In this document: piece after piece, positions 14,218 to 16,471 of the stretch
How positions within the stretch are numbered: the stretch's first letter is position 1
Layout of the letters: each line of letters opens with the position of its first letter
NCBI GenBank assembly: GCA_900765115.1
Contig: CAAFQK010000095.1
Coordinates: forward strand, 1 to 16,471
DNA: 16,471 nt
Source of the DNA: an uncultured Collinsella sp.
GTDB taxonomy: Bacteria > Actinomycetota > Coriobacteriia > Coriobacteriales > Coriobacteriaceae
Reading direction: 5' to 3'
The notes under the pieces: generated by a model
The model's database searches: none
Told to the model about the DNA's origin: nothing
The model's input: the letters and a program-made list of their open reading frames with translations, nothing else
Made by a program: the position numbers and the translations under genes

Positions 14218-14223
14218 TATAAA
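14218..14223 (+). promoter_or_regulatory. Candidate -10 element of htpG
   Basis: TATAAA lies in an A/T-rich island (14190-14230) that also contains TATGTATATAT. No good -35 is seen. The inverted pair ACATAC (14172-14177) and GTATGT (14194-14199) flanks the region and could be an operator. I see no CIRCE or HAIR heat-shock element. Transcription would start near 14230, upstream of the terminator hairpin at 14255. Confidence 0.45.
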
Positions 14224-14254
14224 ATCTAAGTCTGAACATAGCAGGTCTGCGATG

Positions 14255-14280
14255 CGGCTCGGGCGACCGAGCCGTTTTTT
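14255..14280 (+). terminator. Intrinsic terminator in the htpG leader
   Basis: CGGCTCGG pairs with CCGAGCCG around a GCGA tetraloop and is followed by six T. It is a canonical terminator 31 bp before the htpG start codon. It may simply end the acetyltransferase transcript, but the only likely htpG promoter lies upstream of it, so it may act as an attenuator. Confidence 0.85.
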
Positions 14281-14310
14281 GCGGACAGGGGTAGCGCGAA
14301 AGGACTGCAC

Positions 14311-16335
14311 ATGCGTCAATTTAAGACCGAGAGCAAAAAACTGCTCGACCTCATGATCAACTCCATCTACACCAATAAGGAAATCTTCCTGCGCGAGCTT
14401 ATCTCTAACGCGAGCGACGCCGTCGACAAGCTCAACTTTAAGAGCCTGCAGGACCCGAGCGTCAAGATCGACCAGGGCGACCTGGCCATTCGCGTCTCCT
14501 TTGATAAAGACGCCCGCACCATTACCATCTCGGATAACGGCATTGGCATGACCGCCGAGGAGCTGGAGCGCAATCTGGGCACCATCGCCCATTCCGGCTC
14601 CGAGGAGTTTAAGACCGAGAACGCCGAGCAGCAGGGCTCCGATGTCGACATCATCGGTCAGTTTGGCGTGGGCTTCTACTCGGCTTTTATGGTCGCCAGC
14701 CATGTGAAGGTCGTCAGCCGCGCCTACGGCGAGGATGTCGCCCATGTGTGGGAATCCGACGGTCTTGAGGGCTACACCATCGAGGACGGCGAGCGCGCCG
14801 AGCACGGTACCGATGTCATCCTGACGCTGCGCGAGAACGAGAAGCTCGATGCCGACGGCGAGGCCGAGACCTACGATCGCTTCCTGACCGAGTGGGGTCT
14901 CAAGAGCCTGATTCAGCAGTACAGTAACTATGTGCGTTACCCGATCCAGATGATGGTGTCCAAGAGCCGCCAGAAACCCAAGCCCGAGGACGCCGGCGAC
15001 GATTACAAGCCCGAGTACGAGGACTATCAGGAGCTCGAGACCGTCAATTCCATGACACCGATCTGGAAGAAGCACAGCTCCGATGTCGAGCAGAAGGACT
15101 ACGACGAGTTCTACAAGTCCACGTTCCACGACTTTGACGATCCTGCGCGCACCATCAGCTTCCACGCCGAGGGCACGCTCGAGTATGACGCCCTGCTGTT
15201 TGTGCCGGGACGCGCGCCGTTCGATCTGTACAGCAAGGACTACGAGAAGGGTCTGGCGCTCTACAGCTCCAACGTCCTGATCATGGAGAAGTGCGACGAC
15301 CTGCTGCCCGACTACTACAACTTTGTCCGCGGCGTCGTGGATTCCGCCGACGTGTCGCTCAACATCTCGCGCGAGACGCTGCAGCAGAACCGTCAGCTCA
15401 AGGCCATCGCCAAGCGTGTGGAAAAGAAGATTACCGCCGACCTTGAGGATATGCGTGACAACGACCGCGAGGCCTACGAGAAGTTCTTTGAGAACTTTGG
15501 CCGCGGTCTTAAGTACGGCATCTACTCGAGCTATGGCATGAAGGCCGATGAGCTCGCCGACCTGTTGCTGTTCTGGTCTGCCAAGGAACAGAAGATGATT
15601 ACCCTGGCCGAGTATGCCAAGGGCATGCCTGAGGATCAGAAGGCCATCTACTACGCCGCCGGCGACTCGCGTGAGCGCTTGGCCAAGATGCCCGTGGTAA
15701 AGGGCGTGCTCGACCGCGGCTATGACGTGCTGCTGCTGACGCAGGATGTGGATGAGTTCACGTTCCAGGCTATGCGTGAGTACGTTGCCGCCGATATGCC
15801 CAAGATCTACGAGGACGATGCCGCCCGCGAGGCTGCCGAGAAGGCTGTGGCCGACGGTGCCGAGCCCGAGGTCGAGGATCGTCATCTGGAGCTCAAGAAC
15901 GTCGCGACCGGTGATCTTGACCTGGCGACCGAGGACGAGAAAAAGGAGGCCGAGGACGCCACCAAGGAGAACGAGGACCTCTTTAACGCCATGAAGGAGG
16001 CACTCGGCGACAAGGTCGAGAAGGTTGCCGTCTCCGCGCGCCTGACCGATGCCCCCGCTTGCATCACCACCGAGGGCCCGCTTTCGCTTGAGATGGAGAA
16101 GGTGCTCCAGAAGGGACCCGAGGGCGCGCCCGACGGTATGCCCAAGAGCCAGCGCGTGCTCGAGCTCAACGCCAAGCACCCGGTCTTTGCCAAGCTCGTC
16201 GCTGCTCAGAAGGCGGGCGACACTGACAAGATCAAGCAGTACTCAGGCTTGCTCTACGATCAGGCCCTGCTGGTCGAGGGCATCCTCCCCGAGGACCCCG
16301 TGGCCTTCGCGGCGGCTGTTTGCAACTTGATGTAG
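14311..16335 (+). CDS. htpG: Molecular chaperone HtpG (Hsp90)
   Basis: HtpG is the cytosolic, dimeric, ATP-dependent bacterial Hsp90. The GHKL ATPase domain is intact: E29 and N33 in FLRELISNASDA, DNGIGM at 75-80, GTIAHSGS, and GQFGVGF at 116-122. The middle domain includes the FELY-like RAPFDLY and the catalytic-loop region SLNISRETLQQNRQLKAI. The C-terminal dimerisation domain ends with a Leu/Pro-rich segment. At 674 residues it is longer than the roughly 620-640 usual for the family; the excess seems to lie in a charged linker at about 500-560 (EDEKKEAEDATKENED). The ATG at 14311 has AAAGGA at 14299-14304. The gene stands alone behind a terminator hairpin, which suggests leader control. 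Confidence 0.97.
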   Translation: MRQFKTESKKLLDLMINSIYTNKEIFLRELISNASDAVDKLNFKSLQDPSVKIDQGDLAIRVSFDKDARTITISDNGIGMTAEELERNLGTIAHSGSEEFKTENAEQQGSDVDIIGQFGVGFYSAFMVASHVKVVSRAYGEDVAHVWESDGLEGYTIEDGERAEHGTDVILTLRENEKLDADGEAETYDRFLTEWGLKSLIQQYSNYVRYPIQMMVSKSRQKPKPEDAGDDYKPEYEDYQELETVNSMTPIWKKHSSDVEQKDYDEFYKSTFHDFDDPARTISFHAEGTLEYDALLFVPGRAPFDLYSKDYEKGLALYSSNVLIMEKCDDLLPDYYNFVRGVVDSADVSLNISRETLQQNRQLKAIAKRVEKKITADLEDMRDNDREAYEKFFENFGRGLKYGIYSSYGMKADELADLLLFWSAKEQKMITLAEYAKGMPEDQKAIYYAAGDSRERLAKMPVVKGVLDRGYDVLLLTQDVDEFTFQAMREYVAADMPKIYEDDAAREAAEKAVADGAEPEVEDRHLELKNVATGDLDLATEDEKKEAEDATKENEDLFNAMKEALGDKVEKVAVSARLTDAPACITTEGPLSLEMEKVLQKGPEGAPDGMPKSQRVLELNAKHPVFAKLVAAQKAGDTDKIKQYSGLLYDQALLVEGILPEDPVAFAAAVCNLM

Positions 16336-16342
16336 TTAGGTA

Positions 16343-16369
16343 GTTACGCGGTTTACCAAACCGCGTAAC
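16343..16369. other. Perfect 12-bp hairpin after htpG
   Basis: GTTACGCGGTTT pairs with AAACCGCGTAAC around an ACC loop, 7 bp after the htpG stop. It is the only candidate for an htpG terminator or 3'-stabilising structure, but neither strand has a T run after it. Confidence 0.6.
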
Positions 16370-16471
16370 AGCTCGACGCTGCAAACGCCCCTAAGCGGCA
16401 ATCTGACGTTCAATCGTCGGTCGCGCACCCAAGTACGCTTCCCTCCTGTTTCACGTCCCCTTGCTCGCTTA
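16370..16471. other. Right-edge stretch with no assignable gene
   Basis: I see no start codon with a good ribosome binding site on the plus strand. On the minus strand a 20-codon open stretch ends in a TAG at 16392-16394, but it is closed upstream by a TGA within the window, so it is not the tail of a longer gene in that frame. No terminator is visible. Confidence 0.5.

Noticed and set aside
14209..16179. 656-codon open frame antisense to htpG
   Set aside because: Long antisense frames are expected in GC-rich genes with biased third positions. The predicted protein is low-complexity in Leu, Val, Gly and His, and the plus strand encodes an unmistakable HtpG.
16370..16471. C-terminal end of a convergent minus-strand gene ending at 16392
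   Set aside because: The frame is closed by a TGA only about 20 codons upstream, inside the window.

Overview
The window is bacterial chromosomal DNA with high GC, densely coding and strongly G/C-biased at third codon positions, with GTG starts and GGAGG-type ribosome binding sites. The gene content (serine D,D-carboxypeptidase, VanRS-like and PhoBR-like two-component systems, PstB, a CpsB/C/D-type tyrosine kinase module, HtpG) and the general feel suggest a gut Actinomycetota of the class Coriobacteriia, most like Collinsella. That placement is an inference from recalled family resemblance, not from a search.

Layout. (1) 1-108: the end of an upstream unit and an intrinsic terminator. (2) 232-2673: an 813-residue protein of unknown function with a TPR-like C-terminal part. 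(3) 2763-3917: six tandem TGYTAAA units directly in front of the ribosome binding site of a standalone P-loop ATPase with a C-terminal winged helix. (4) 3918-4609: no protein gene. It holds an 81-bp-period inverted/direct repeat, an intact tRNA-Ser(GCT) with its terminator, and a 190-bp-period duplication of the tRNA 3' end and terminator with inverted T-arm copies. (5) 4610-8107: a secreted D-alanyl-D-alanine carboxypeptidase (minus strand), divergent from a VanR-like regulator and a VanS-like kinase. (6) 8211-11307: a lone pstB followed by a PhoB-like regulator and a PhoR-like kinase. (7) 11503-13567: a compact bacterial tyrosine kinase cassette (Wzz-type adaptor, BY-kinase, PHP-type phosphatase) with no glycosyltransferases. 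(8) 13607-14107: a GNAT acetyltransferase with a terminator-like hairpin inside its coding sequence. (9) 14311-16335: htpG, with a canonical terminator hairpin between its apparent promoter and its start codon.

How the parts fit. Regions 5 to 7 form an envelope and nutrient sensing block: peptidoglycan stem-peptide trimming next to a VanRS-type sensor, phosphate-import ATPase next to a Pho-type sensor, then a phosphorylation switch for surface polysaccharide. No complete novel defence or biosynthetic system is visible. The least explained signals are non-coding: the TGYTAAA array, the 81-bp repeat, the tRNA-derived duplications, and the hairpins in front of htpG and inside the acetyltransferase gene.
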